Below, one piece after another: positions 7,374 through 16,442 of a stretch of 64,000 bases of DNA. Each line of letters opens with the position of its first letter. Within the stretch, counting starts at the first letter, position 1. The stretch comes from Pseudomonas sp. CROZ-RG-20F-R04-15. Its GTDB lineage: Bacteria; Pseudomonadota; Gammaproteobacteria; Pseudomonadales; Pseudomonadaceae. Under the pieces are notes generated by a model that was not told the DNA's origin, made no database searches, and was given only the letters and a program-made list of their open reading frames with translations. A program made the translations under genes and the position numbers. The DNA lies in assembly GCF_022662375.1 (NCBI RefSeq), contig NZ_JAKNQL010000007.1:1-64000 (forward strand), given 5' to 3'.

Positions 7374-8522
7374 GTGCGCGTATCGAAGAAATACCTGACA
7401 GATGCATCTGTCCACCAGGCTTTGCTATTGAATGATTTAACCGAACAGGCACATCCCGAGCACGCAGTACGGATATTGCTCAATGAAGTGCTTCGAGGAC
7501 TTGCCACGATCGGCTGGCCTCGAGCACAGATACAGGTGGGGCCGAGGATCGTGTCCGCCGAGGAAAATTACGGCTTGCTCGGTTATGACTCCACCGAGAT
7601 CACACTCGGCAGTGAGCACACCCGGTGGGTCGATGAGTATTCGCTTCTGCGCACGCAAACCACCAGTCAAATTCCCATAGCGCTTCAACTCGCTGCTCAG
7701 GCACGTCAATCGGGACAAATGGTCTTGCTGGCCGCGCCGGGAATCACTTTCAGACGTGACAGCCGGGATCGCTGGCACTGTGCTGAGCCGCATCAGATGG
7801 ATATTTGGGTACTGGGGGATCCGGAACTGGCATCGCATGGAAATCTGCTGCGTCTGGTGAGCGATATTCTGGGATTCGCTGTTCCTGGAAAGCCTTGGGT
7901 CTATAGCGAGAGTCCGCATCACTACACGGAGGGCGGAATTGAAGTGAATGTGTTGAATGAAGGCGCGCCGGTGGAGGTTCTGGAGTGTGGCCGCATCGCG
8001 AAATCACTGTTGGAACGCTTGGCAATTGACCCGCAGCGGCATGGCGGGCTAGCGCTTGGCATGGGTCTGGATCGTTTGACAATGTTGCACAAAGGCATTC
8101 CGGATATTCGTTTGTTACGCGATCAAAACCCCCGCGTGCAGGCGCAAATGCATGATTTGGAGCCGTGGACTGCGGTCTCTCGCTTACCTTCGATTGTTCG
8201 TGATATCTCATTGGCCGTAAGCCCGGGTCTTAGTGAGGAAATTCTGACCGAGCGGATGTTGCAGGCGGCAGGTGATTGTTCGGGCTGGATTGAGGAAATG
8301 CAATTAAAGGGACGTTGGCCTTATTCGGATTTGCCGGTGAAAGCCATCGAACGACTCGGGTTGTTGCCGGGACAAGAGAACGTGCTTTTGCGGGTGGTGT
8401 TGCGAGATTGCTCGCGATCGATTACGACGGCCGAGGCAAATGCCGTGTATGCGGATATACAAACTGCGATGCATGAGGGCGCGCCGGGGGCGGGGTACAG
8501 AATGGATCTAACGAAAGCCTGA
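7374..8522 (+). CDS. stand-alone PheRS-like ligase: PheS catalytic core fused to FDX-ACB domain
   Basis: A 382-residue class II aminoacyl-tRNA-synthetase relative. The catalytic core keeps LLRTQT (91-96), the motif 2 arginine in FRRD (126-129), the HQMD segment (140-143) and motif 3 as GMGLDRL (229-235), so ATP and amino-acid binding look intact. From about residue 265 it switches to a PheT-type FDX-ACB domain. It lacks the PheS N-terminal coiled coil and the PheT editing domains. The build resembles monomeric mitochondrial PheRS rather than bacterial PheST. I recall a family called 'PheS-related mystery ligase SrmL' that may be this one, but cannot confirm it here. The GTG start has AGGGGG at 6 bases. 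It probably activates an amino acid for a tRNA or for the neighbouring peptide; resistance to a PheRS inhibitor is an alternative. Confidence 0.75.
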   Translation: MRVSKKYLTDASVHQALLLNDLTEQAHPEHAVRILLNEVLRGLATIGWPRAQIQVGPRIVSAEENYGLLGYDSTEITLGSEHTRWVDEYSLLRTQTTSQIPIALQLAAQARQSGQMVLLAAPGITFRRDSRDRWHCAEPHQMDIWVLGDPELASHGNLLRLVSDILGFAVPGKPWVYSESPHHYTEGGIEVNVLNEGAPVEVLECGRIAKSLLERLAIDPQRHGGLALGMGLDRLTMLHKGIPDIRLLRDQNPRVQAQMHDLEPWTAVSRLPSIVRDISLAVSPGLSEEILTERMLQAAGDCSGWIEEMQLKGRWPYSDLPVKAIERLGLLPGQENVLLRVVLRDCSRSITTAEANAVYADIQTAMHEGAPGAGYRMDLTKA

Positions 8523-8539
8523 AGATCCCGTGTACAGAT

Positions 8540-8562
8540 AACCCGCCAGGTCGGCGGGTTTC
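8540..8562 (+). terminator. rho-independent terminator after the PheRS-like gene
   Basis: AACCCGCC and GGCGGGTT form a perfect 8-bp stem with a 5-base loop followed by TCTT, 18 bases after the stop codon. Confidence 0.75.
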
Positions 8563-8635
8563 TTAGGTGCGCCAGACATCCTGCTCGATCTCACCAGGCA
8601 TCACATCTTGTCTGACACCGATGCACGACACGGCA

Positions 8636-11600
8636 TTATTTGGGCGGAGTCAGAGTCGCGTAAAACTTCAGCCATTGCTCTTTATTGCCATCGGCATCCT
8701 TGAGCGCCGGTGCGATCAGGGCTTGTTGCAGTGCCTGGTTTTCGTAGGCATCGAACAGGTGCCGGACAGCGGTGCTGGCGATGGCTTCGACCTTTTTCGA
8801 GGAAAAGGTATCGGGAACGTCGCTGCGTGTCTGCTGCGCCAAGGGTGCGCCGTGAACGTCGAGGCAGCGGATGAGTGCGTTGCACGTGGCGTTGGCGACG
8901 GGCGAGGTTCCGTTGCGATAGGCCAGGGCATCGAAAGGCAGCGATTTCGCCTTCGCGTTTGCAGCAGACGGCGTCAGCAGGGCGAGATCGATATCGCGCC
9001 GCAGAACCACCTCCGAGCGTTGGGTGAAAATTTCGAAGACCCTGTCGGTCGTCCCGCGTAACAGAGCAATGATCGCGAACGGTGCGGTGTCACCAGCGGG
9101 TTTTATTTGCCCCGCAAGTTTTTTTGCCGAGGAGGGCAGCGCCTGCAGGGCGAGCAACTCCAGGGTGTTGTCTTCGATGTCGAGCCGTTGCGCGAGCGGC
9201 AAACGGCAGAAGGCTTCCTTGATCAAGGCGATATGGGCGTTTTTCATTTGCTTGAGGCGCGCAGCCAGCGCCGCATGAAAGAGCGTCGGCACGTGGCGGA
9301 GCCTGGCAAATGATGCGCTGATTGAGGTCAACGAGACCTGCGCATGGTTCGATTGCCAGGCCTGCATATCGGTGGAGAGCCTGGCCGCCAGGTGCAATTC
9401 GATCAGCGAGTAACAGTCATTTTTCGATGCTGGAAGAAACAGCGCCTTGTCCTCCAGATGCGCATGATCGACCAAGACCTTGCGCAGATCATTCAGGGCG
9501 AGCGTGGCGGGCGCCGGGAATGTCGCCATAAAAGCATGCCGGTAAAGCAGGCGCATCTGTCGATTGTGGTTGCGAAAGGCAATATCGGCGCGCTTCAGCG
9601 AGACGGCGTCATAGACAGTCGCCGAGCTTGCGGATTCGCGCTGGATCAAGCCTCTGACCACTGCCCAGTCCAGCACGGCCGAGGCGCAGGCATTACTGCG
9701 CAGGAACGTGTAGAAGTCCGCCGGAACCTGCCCTTTGTTCAGCGTCGACAATTGTTCGTACGTCATCAGGCGTGCCACGCCGGGAAAACGGTTTTCGATA
9801 TAAAGCACGATCTGTTTCAACCTGACCCAGCGCACGCAACTCATGTAATGCATGTTGGCGGGAATATCACGGATCAAAAATTCCGGGGCAAGGCCGGATA
9901 ACAAAAGATGGGTGGCCAGGGTCTTGTTTTTTACCAGCGTCAGACCGAATTGGTGATCGATAAAGCGTCGCACCTCCTCGTAACTCTCGCCCCAGAAAAA
10001 CGGGTCATTCAACGACTGGCCGATGATACGGTCCAGATGCTCACCCGCTGTCGCGTCGAGGCTGAGAATCAGCGCCGCGATGAGCAGGCGCTCGCGATTG
10101 GTGGCCAGAAGTGCCTTGGTGTGAACAGGCGCGGCAAGTTTGTCGAGTAATTCATGGCCCAATGACCGGGCTCGCGCGGTGATCAGAATCCGGCTGATCA
10201 GATAATCGGCTTTGGCCTTGAGGGTGGCGAGCGGCAGATCGGTATCGACGCCTTCGCTCAGATAATCGATCAATGGTTCCGCGTCCTTGGGCATGAACGC
10301 AGCGGTGGTCTCAATGATGATTCGCCGTTGCTCGGCAGTGAAACGCTCGGTCTGTTTGCCAGGCTGACCCAATAAATACCAGGGATTCATGTGCCCGGGG
10401 CGCATGTGCAAGTTTGACTTCTCCCATTTGGCGACAAGCAGTGCCTGCTCGACCGTTTTGGGCATTGATATCTGGTAGAAGCCCAGCATTTGCGCAAGGC
10501 TGACCTGGCCGCTGACGCGAAGAGCACCGCCGGCTTCACGTGCCTGGTCCCTGAGTCGATCACGCCGGGATTTCAGGCCTGCGTGTTTTTCCACCTGCGG
10601 GGTCAGCGTGACCCAGCCGTGCTCGCTGGACGTACCGACGTGACCGGTAGCGGTCAACAGCAGTTGACTGTCCGCAGGCAATTTGTGTTGCAGCAAAATA
10701 GCCTGGAACGCCGGATCGGACCGCAGCTTCAGCAAATCACGTTGGCCGATTGCAATACGTTCACCCAGGTCCGAGGCGGCAATCGGTTCACTGAGTTCTT
10801 CCAGATCGATTTTCGCCGTGGGGGTCTTGTTCCAGCTCAGGCCTTCCAGACGCCGGACGATATGCCGACAGTCTTCGATATCGGCGAACCCTTCCTGATA
10901 GTGCTTGATCCGGATTCCGGTCTGTACATATTCGCTGACGTAGGGCAGCGGCGGCCAGTCGTGCTGTCGCAAGCGTTGCGCAAGCGCCCGAGCCTCCTCG
11001 ACATTTTCCGGTTGAGGCGATCCGTAGCTCGCCAGCAGCTGACCGAGCTTGAGACGCGGACCGCCGCGCGTGGCCAGGACGGACGCCGAGTTGAGTGACA
11101 CGGGAGTGTTGGCGAGGCCGCGTTGCTCGAACGGATCGCTGCTGCGCACCACGTTATCGATGGTTTCGGCGATGACCTTGAAGTCCTGCAGCTGCGCGGT
11201 CCGTTCCTTGACCACCGCAGAGGTAGTGGTGCCGTTTTGATCGATTGCAGCAAGACCGCCAGCCTTCAATTCGGCGACGATCACTTTCGCCTGAATCGCG
11301 TTTTGCGGCTCCGGATAACCGTAAAACGCCAGTACTACTTCACGGGGAAACCGATGCAGCGGATTGGCGGATTTACCACCGATGTAGGGCAAGCCGAGCC
11401 TGCCGGGGTCGATGTGCTGGGAAATGGACAATAACATCGGCGCCATCTGCCACCAGCCGGAGTCATCCTCCAGCGTGAAGGTGCGCAGGCTAGTGGTGCC
11501 GTTTGCCGGAGTCTGCGCCAGCAGGGTGTCGCCCTTGAGACGCAAGGTATCCAGATCGATGTGGAAGCGGCTGGCCCAGTCCAGAAACTCGGGACGTTCA

Positions 11601-11767
11601 AGGGCTGTCCAGTAAAGCTCCATCCATTCACGCAGAAGGCATGCGCGAGGGATTTCGAGCGTTCGCGCAGGGGCATCGGGCGTGATCACGGGGGCTGCGG
11701 TCAGTTCGGCAATAAGGTTTTGAATCAGGGTCTGTTGCGGGGGCAGGGTGGGTGGTGTGTCGCTCAT
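8636..11767 (-). CDS. large protein of unknown function (1043 residues)
   Basis: I do not recognise a defined domain. The protein is long, mostly alpha-helical in character and rich in Leu, Ala and Arg, with no signal peptide, no convincing transmembrane segment and no repeats. AAGGAGAG a few bases before the ATG supports the start. It is monocistronic, between the island terminator and the fabI terminator. Fluorescent Pseudomonas genomes often encode giant orphan proteins of 1000-2000 residues annotated as dermonecrotic-toxin-domain or DUF6543 proteins. The size and strain-variable position would fit such a protein, but I see no diagnostic motif, so this is only a hint. No immunity gene or secretion apparatus is adjacent. 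Confidence 0.6.
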   Translation of the reverse strand: MSDTPPTLPPQQTLIQNLIAELTAAPVITPDAPARTLEIPRACLLREWMELYWTALERPEFLDWASRFHIDLDTLRLKGDTLLAQTPANGTTSLRTFTLEDDSGWWQMAPMLLSISQHIDPGRLGLPYIGGKSANPLHRFPREVVLAFYGYPEPQNAIQAKVIVAELKAGGLAAIDQNGTTTSAVVKERTAQLQDFKVIAETIDNVVRSSDPFEQRGLANTPVSLNSASVLATRGGPRLKLGQLLASYGSPQPENVEEARALAQRLRQHDWPPLPYVSEYVQTGIRIKHYQEGFADIEDCRHIVRRLEGLSWNKTPTAKIDLEELSEPIAASDLGERIAIGQRDLLKLRSDPAFQAILLQHKLPADSQLLLTATGHVGTSSEHGWVTLTPQVEKHAGLKSRRDRLRDQAREAGGALRVSGQVSLAQMLGFYQISMPKTVEQALLVAKWEKSNLHMRPGHMNPWYLLGQPGKQTERFTAEQRRIIIETTAAFMPKDAEPLIDYLSEGVDTDLPLATLKAKADYLISRILITARARSLGHELLDKLAAPVHTKALLATNRERLLIAALILSLDATAGEHLDRIIGQSLNDPFFWGESYEEVRRFIDHQFGLTLVKNKTLATHLLLSGLAPEFLIRDIPANMHYMSCVRWVRLKQIVLYIENRFPGVARLMTYEQLSTLNKGQVPADFYTFLRSNACASAVLDWAVVRGLIQRESASSATVYDAVSLKRADIAFRNHNRQMRLLYRHAFMATFPAPATLALNDLRKVLVDHAHLEDKALFLPASKNDCYSLIELHLAARLSTDMQAWQSNHAQVSLTSISASFARLRHVPTLFHAALAARLKQMKNAHIALIKEAFCRLPLAQRLDIEDNTLELLALQALPSSAKKLAGQIKPAGDTAPFAIIALLRGTTDRVFEIFTQRSEVVLRRDIDLALLTPSAANAKAKSLPFDALAYRNGTSPVANATCNALIRCLDVHGAPLAQQTRSDVPDTFSSKKVEAIASTAVRHLFDAYENQALQQALIAPALKDADGNKEQWLKFYATLTPPK

Positions 11768-11872
11768 CTGTGCTCTCCTTGGCGGCTGACAGGCTTCAAG
11801 CGCCGATTATCGAGCGAGGGACAACAGGCCGGGCGGTACATATGTAGTGCAGGAGCGGTTTGCTTCAGGCAT

Positions 11873-11901
11873 AAAAAAACCCGCCGGATCGGCGGGTTTT
11901 T
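11873..11901 (-). terminator. terminator of fabI
   Basis: AAAACCCGCCG and CGGCGGGTTTT pair with a 3-base loop. T-tracts lie on both sides, so the hairpin can work in either direction. It lies directly after the fabI stop codon. Confidence 0.85.
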
Positions 11902-11917
11902 ATCGGCTAAGCGAAGA

Positions 11918-12712
11918 TCACTCTTCGATGTTGCCCATGGCGGTGGTGTTGAAGCCACCGTCGACGTACATGATTTCGCCGCTGATGCCCGACGCCAGGT
12001 CGGAGCACAGGAAGGCGCCGGCGTTGCCGACTTCGTCGATGGTGACGTTGCGACGCAGCGGGGTTTGCGCTTCGTTGGCGGCCAGCATTTTGCGGAAGTT
12101 CTTGATGCCCGACGCTGCCAGGGTACGGATCGGGCCAGCCGATACGCAGTTGACGCGGGTGCCGTCCGGGCCCAGGGAACCGGCCAGGTAACGTACGCCA
12201 GCTTCCAGCGAAGCCTTGGCCATGCCCATCACGTTGTAGTTCGGCATGGTGCGCTCGGCGCCCAGGTACGACAGGGTCAGCAGGCTGCCGTTGCGGCCTT
12301 TCATCATTTCGCGGCCGGCTTTGGCCAGGGCCACGAAGCTGTAGGCGCTGATGTCGTGAGCGATGCGGAAACCGTCACGGGTGGTGGCTTCGGTGAAGTC
12401 GCCGTCCAGTTGGTCGCCCGGGGCGAAACCAACGGAGTGAACGATGCAGTCCAGGCCGTCCCACTTCTTGCTCAGTGCTTCGAAGACCTTGGCGATTTCT
12501 TCATCGCTGGCCACGTCGCACGGGAAGCACAGCTCAGGGCTCGAACCCCAGCCTTGAGCGAATTCTTCAACACGACCTTTCAGTTTGTCGTTCTGATAAG
12601 TGAAGGCAAGCTCAGCGCCCTCGCGATGCATGGCGGCAGCGATGCCGGATGCGATGGACAGCTTGCTGGCGACACCGACGATCAGTACGCGCTTACCGGC
12701 GAGAAAACCCAT
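11918..12712 (-). CDS. fabI: enoyl-[acyl-carrier-protein] reductase (NADH)
   Basis: A 264-residue short-chain dehydrogenase-type enoyl-ACP reductase performing the last step of each fatty-acid elongation cycle in the cytoplasm. The N-terminal [14 protein letters not shown] nucleotide-binding segment, the [23 protein letters not shown] active-site region (Tyr-x6-Tyr-x-x-x-Lys arrangement) and the [11 protein letters not shown] substrate loop are typical FabI. The frame stays open upstream, but the AAAGAGGAGC ribosome site and family alignment fix the start at [10 protein letters not shown]. It follows the ABC transporter ATPase gene by 19 bases on the same strand and may share its transcript. 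Confidence 0.97.
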   Translation of the reverse strand: MGFLAGKRVLIVGVASKLSIASGIAAAMHREGAELAFTYQNDKLKGRVEEFAQGWGSSPELCFPCDVASDEEIAKVFEALSKKWDGLDCIVHSVGFAPGDQLDGDFTEATTRDGFRIAHDISAYSFVALAKAGREMMKGRNGSLLTLSYLGAERTMPNYNVMGMAKASLEAGVRYLAGSLGPDGTRVNCVSAGPIRTLAASGIKNFRKMLAANEAQTPLRRNVTIDEVGNAGAFLCSDLASGISGEIMYVDGGFNTTAMGNIEE

Positions 12713-12731
12713 GTGTTGCTCCTCTTTCAGG

Positions 12732-14342
12732 TTATTGCGCAGTGGCTGGTGCCAAAAAAGCGGCTTCCAGCAACTGCTGTGTATACGGATGTTGGGGGGC
12801 GGCAAAAATACTTTGCGCGTCTCCCTGTTCGACCACTTGGCCATGCTTGACCACCATCAACTGGTGGCTCAGCGCTTTGACGACAGCCAGGTCATGGCTG
12901 ATAAACAAATACGTCAGGTTGTACTTGGCTTGCAGTGAACGCAACAGCTCCACCACTTGCCGCTGCACCGTGCGGTCGAGCGCCGACGTCGGCTCGTCCA
13001 GCAGGATCAGCGCCGGTTTCAGCACCAAAGCCCGGGCAATGGCGATTCGTTGCCGTTGCCCACCGGAAAATTCGTGGGGGTAGCGGTGCCGGGTTTCCGG
13101 ATCCAGACCTACCTCCTTCAATGCCGCAATAATCGCCGCCTGTTGTTCCTCAGCGGTGCCCATCTTGTGAATCCGCAGGCCTTCGCCAACGATGTCACTG
13201 ACACACATGCGCGGGCTCAGGCTGCCAAACGGGTCCTGAAACACCACCTGCATCTCCCGACGCAACGGGCGAACCTCGTTCTGCGTCAGGCAGTCTAGCT
13301 GTTTGCCTTCAAAGCGGATCGCGCCTTTGCTGCCAATCAGCCGCAAAATCGCCAGACCCAGCGTGGATTTGCCGGAACCGCTTTCGCCGACAATCCCCAG
13401 GGTCTGACCCTGCGGCAGGCTGAAATTGATGCCGTCCACTGCCTTGACGTGATCCACCGTGCGCTTGAGCAGGCCTTTCTTGATCGGGAACCAGACTTTC
13501 AGGTCCTCGACCTCAAGCAGCGGCGGCCCGATTTTATTGCTCGCCGGACCTCCGCTGGGCTCCGCGCCGAGCAATTCCCGAGTGTACGGATGCTGTGGCG
13601 AACGGAACAGCTCTGCGCACGATGCCTGTTCGACGATGCAACCGCGCTGCATGACACATACGCGATGCGCAATTCTTCGCACCAGGTTCAAATCGTGACT
13701 GATCAGTAACAGCGACATGCCCAATCTGGCCTGCAGTTCCTTGAGCAAATCGAGGATTTTCAGCTGAACGGTCACGTCCAGAGCCGTGGTCGGCTCGTCG
13801 GCAATCAGCAGTTCCGGCTCGTTGGCCAGGGCCATGGCGATCATCACCCGCTGGCGCTGACCGCCGGACAATTCATGGGGCAGGGCCTTGAGGCGCTTGT
13901 GCGGCTCGGGGATGCCGACCATCTCCAGCAGCTCCAGCGTGCGCTTGGTCGCGACTTTGCCGGTCAGGCCTTTGTGGATGCCGAGCACCTCGTTGATCTG
14001 CTTCTCGATCGAGTGCAACGGGTTCAGCGAGGTCATCGGCTCTTGAAAGATCATCGCGATGCGGTTGCCGCGAATATGGCGGATGGTCTTTTCGCTGAGG
14101 CCCAGCAGGTTTTGCCCGGCATAGTTGATGCTGCCGGCCGGATGACGGGCCATCGGGTACGGCAGCAGGCGCAGGATCGAGTGGGCGGTCACCGATTTTC
14201 CCGAGCCGGATTCGCCGACCAGCGCCAGGGTTTCGCCACGCTTGATGTCGAAACTCACGCCTTCGACGACCCGGTGCACACGCTCGCCGAAACCGAATTC
14301 GACGGCGAGGTCGCGCACTTCGATCAGATTGTCCTGATTCAT
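12732..14342 (-). CDS. nppD: peptide ABC transporter ATPase with two nucleotide-binding domains (NppD/YejF-type)
   Basis: A 536-residue ATPase made of two fused ABC domains. The first has Walker A GESGSGKS near residue 45 and signature LSGGQRQR near 160; the second has GESGSGKS near 325 and [15 protein letters not shown] near 435. Both have oligopeptide-type extensions. It powers the importer formed with the next two permeases. The sequence starts one base after the nppC stop; GAGGAAG supports this ATG over one eight codons upstream. The P. aeruginosa counterpart (PA1807, NppD) belongs to a system reported to import peptidyl-nucleoside antibiotics; YejF of enterics takes up microcin C. Confidence 0.92.
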   Translation of the reverse strand: MNQDNLIEVRDLAVEFGFGERVHRVVEGVSFDIKRGETLALVGESGSGKSVTAHSILRLLPYPMARHPAGSINYAGQNLLGLSEKTIRHIRGNRIAMIFQEPMTSLNPLHSIEKQINEVLGIHKGLTGKVATKRTLELLEMVGIPEPHKRLKALPHELSGGQRQRVMIAMALANEPELLIADEPTTALDVTVQLKILDLLKELQARLGMSLLLISHDLNLVRRIAHRVCVMQRGCIVEQASCAELFRSPQHPYTRELLGAEPSGGPASNKIGPPLLEVEDLKVWFPIKKGLLKRTVDHVKAVDGINFSLPQGQTLGIVGESGSGKSTLGLAILRLIGSKGAIRFEGKQLDCLTQNEVRPLRREMQVVFQDPFGSLSPRMCVSDIVGEGLRIHKMGTAEEQQAAIIAALKEVGLDPETRHRYPHEFSGGQRQRIAIARALVLKPALILLDEPTSALDRTVQRQVVELLRSLQAKYNLTYLFISHDLAVVKALSHQLMVVKHGQVVEQGDAQSIFAAPQHPYTQQLLEAAFLAPATAQ

Positions 14343-14343
14343 T

Positions 14344-15363
14344 TCACTTCCTCGGGTCGAAGGCATCGCGAGCGGACTCGCCGATAAACACCAGCAAACT
14401 CAACATCAACGCCAGCACGGCGAAGGCACTCATGCCCAGCCACGGCGCTTGCAGGTTGGATTTGCCCTGGGCGACCAGTTCGCCCAGCGACGGACTGCCG
14501 GCCGGCAAACCGAAACCAAGGAAGTCCAAAGCGGTGAGGGTGCCGATGGCGCCGGTGAGGATGAACGGCATAAAGGTCATGGTCGAAACCATCGCGTTGG
14601 GCAGGATGTGGCGGAACATGATCGCACCGTTCTGCATGCCCAGCGCCCGGGCGGCGCGCACGTATTCAAGGTTGCGCCCCCGGAGGAACTCGGCGCGCAC
14701 CACGTCGACCAGGCTCATCCACGAGAACAGCAGCATGATCCCCAGCAGCCACCAGAAATTCGGCTGGACGAAACTGGCGAGAATGATCAGCAGATACAGC
14801 ACCGGCAAGCCCGACCAAATCTCCAGAAAACGCTGCCCGGCCAGATCGACCCAGCCGCCATAGAAGCCCTGCAACGCGCCGGCAATCACGCCGATGATCG
14901 AACTCAACACGGTTAAGGTCAGCGCGAACAGCACGGAAATGCGGAAACCGTAAATCACCCGCGCCAGCACATCGCGGCCCTGATCGTCAGTGCCGAGCAG
15001 GTTGTCCGCCGACGGTGGCGCCGGGGCCGGGACTTTCAGGTCGTAGTTGATGCTCTGATAGCTGTAGGGAATCGGCGCCCAAAGCACCCACGCATCCTTG
15101 GCCTTGAGCAGTTCGCGGATGTACGGGCTCTTGTAGTTGGCCTCCAGCGGGAATTCACCGCCGAAGGCGGTTTCCGGGTAGCGCTTGATCGCCGGGAAGT
15201 ACCAGTTGTTGTCGTAATGCACCACCAACGGCTTGTCGTTGGCGATCAGCTCGGCGCCCAGGCTCAGGCCGAACAGCAGCAAAAACAGCCACAGCGACCA
15301 CCAGCCACGCTTGTTGGCCTTGAACAGTTCGAAGCGGCGGCGGTTGAGAGGGGACAGGTTCAT
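14344..15363 (-). CDS. nppC: peptide ABC transporter permease (NppC/YejE-type)
   Basis: A 339-residue inner-membrane permease of the DppC/OppC group. It has an N-terminal cytoplasmic segment and first helix (about residues 20-40), a long periplasmic loop, then five hydrophobic helices. The EAA loop is near residue 230 (AARALGMQNGAIMFRHILPNAM), which contacts the ATPase. The extended loop after the first helix is typical of YejE rather than DppC. It is separated from nppB by one base, so it is translated as part of the operon. Confidence 0.92.
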   Translation of the reverse strand: MNLSPLNRRRFELFKANKRGWWSLWLFLLLFGLSLGAELIANDKPLVVHYDNNWYFPAIKRYPETAFGGEFPLEANYKSPYIRELLKAKDAWVLWAPIPYSYQSINYDLKVPAPAPPSADNLLGTDDQGRDVLARVIYGFRISVLFALTLTVLSSIIGVIAGALQGFYGGWVDLAGQRFLEIWSGLPVLYLLIILASFVQPNFWWLLGIMLLFSWMSLVDVVRAEFLRGRNLEYVRAARALGMQNGAIMFRHILPNAMVSTMTFMPFILTGAIGTLTALDFLGFGLPAGSPSLGELVAQGKSNLQAPWLGMSAFAVLALMLSLLVFIGESARDAFDPRK

Positions 15364-15364
15364 C

Positions 15365-16438
15365 TCAATGCTCCCGGCTTTCGAAGTCGATGCGCGGATC
15401 GACCAGGGTGTAGGTGAGATCGCCGATCAGTTTCACCACCAGCCCCAGCAGGGTGAAGATGAACAGGGTGCCGAACACCACCGGGTAATCGCGGTTGATC
15501 GCCGCTTCGAAACTCATCAGGCCGAGGCCATCGAGGGAGAAGATCACTTCCACCAGCAGGGAGCCGGTGAAGAAGATGCCGATGAACGCCGAGGGGAAAC
15601 CGGCAATCACCAGCAGCATGGCGTTGCGGAACACATGGCCGTAGAGCACACGATGGCGCGTCAGGCCTTTGGCCTTGGCGGTGACCACATACTGTTTGTT
15701 GATTTCGTCGAGGAAGCTGTTTTTGGTCAGCAGGGTCATGGTCGCGAAGTTGCCGATCACCAGCGCGGTCACCGGCAGCGCCAGGTGCCAGAAGTAATCG
15801 AGGATCTTGCCGCCGAAACTCAGCTCATCGAAGTTGTTCGAGGTCAGGCCCCTGAGCGGGAACCAGTCGAGATAACTGCCGCCGGCAAACACCACGATCA
15901 GCAGGATCGCGAAGAGGAACGCCGGGATCGCATAACCGACGATGATCGCCGAACTGGTCCAGACGTCGAAGTGGCTGCCGTGCCGCGTGGCCTTGGCGAT
16001 CCCCAGCGGGATCGACACCAGGTACATGATCAGCGTGCTCCACAGCCCCAGCGAGATCGACACCGGCATTTTTTCCTTGATCAGGTCGATGACCTTGGCG
16101 TCGCGGAAAAAGCTGTCGCCGAAATCCAGGGTCGCGTAGTTCTTGATCATGATCCACAGGCGTTCCGGGGCCGATTTGTCGAACCCGTACATGTGCTCGA
16201 TTTCCTTGATCAGCGCCGGATCCAGACCCTGCGCGCCGCGATAGGAGGAGCCGGCCACCGACACTTCGGCACCGCCGCCGGCAATGCGGCTGGTGGCGCC
16301 TTCGAAGCCTTCGAGCTTGGCGATCATTTGTTCCACCGGCCCGCCGGGCGCGGCCTGAATGATCACGAAGTTGATCAGCAAGATGCCGAACAGGGTCGGG
16401 ATGATCAGCAGCAGTCGCCGAAAAATATACGCCAGCAT
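15365..16438 (-). CDS. nppB: peptide ABC transporter permease (NppB/YejB-type)
   Basis: A 357-residue inner-membrane permease of the DppB/OppB group. It starts with the typical [19 protein letters not shown] first helix and has an enlarged periplasmic region (residues about 35-130). It continues with five further helices and an EAA loop near residue 255 ([23 protein letters not shown]). It pairs with NppC to form the membrane channel. It starts four bases after the stop of the upstream binding-protein gene. Confidence 0.92.
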   Translation of the reverse strand: MLAYIFRRLLLIIPTLFGILLINFVIIQAAPGGPVEQMIAKLEGFEGATSRIAGGGAEVSVAGSSYRGAQGLDPALIKEIEHMYGFDKSAPERLWIMIKNYATLDFGDSFFRDAKVIDLIKEKMPVSISLGLWSTLIMYLVSIPLGIAKATRHGSHFDVWTSSAIIVGYAIPAFLFAILLIVVFAGGSYLDWFPLRGLTSNNFDELSFGGKILDYFWHLALPVTALVIGNFATMTLLTKNSFLDEINKQYVVTAKAKGLTRHRVLYGHVFRNAMLLVIAGFPSAFIGIFFTGSLLVEVIFSLDGLGLMSFEAAINRDYPVVFGTLFIFTLLGLVVKLIGDLTYTLVDPRIDFESREH

Positions 16439-16442
16439 CTGA

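Noticed and set aside
12713..12844. N-terminal extension of fabI in the open frame
   Set aside because: The extension overlaps the end of the transporter ATPase gene; family alignment and the ribosome site place the start at 12712.
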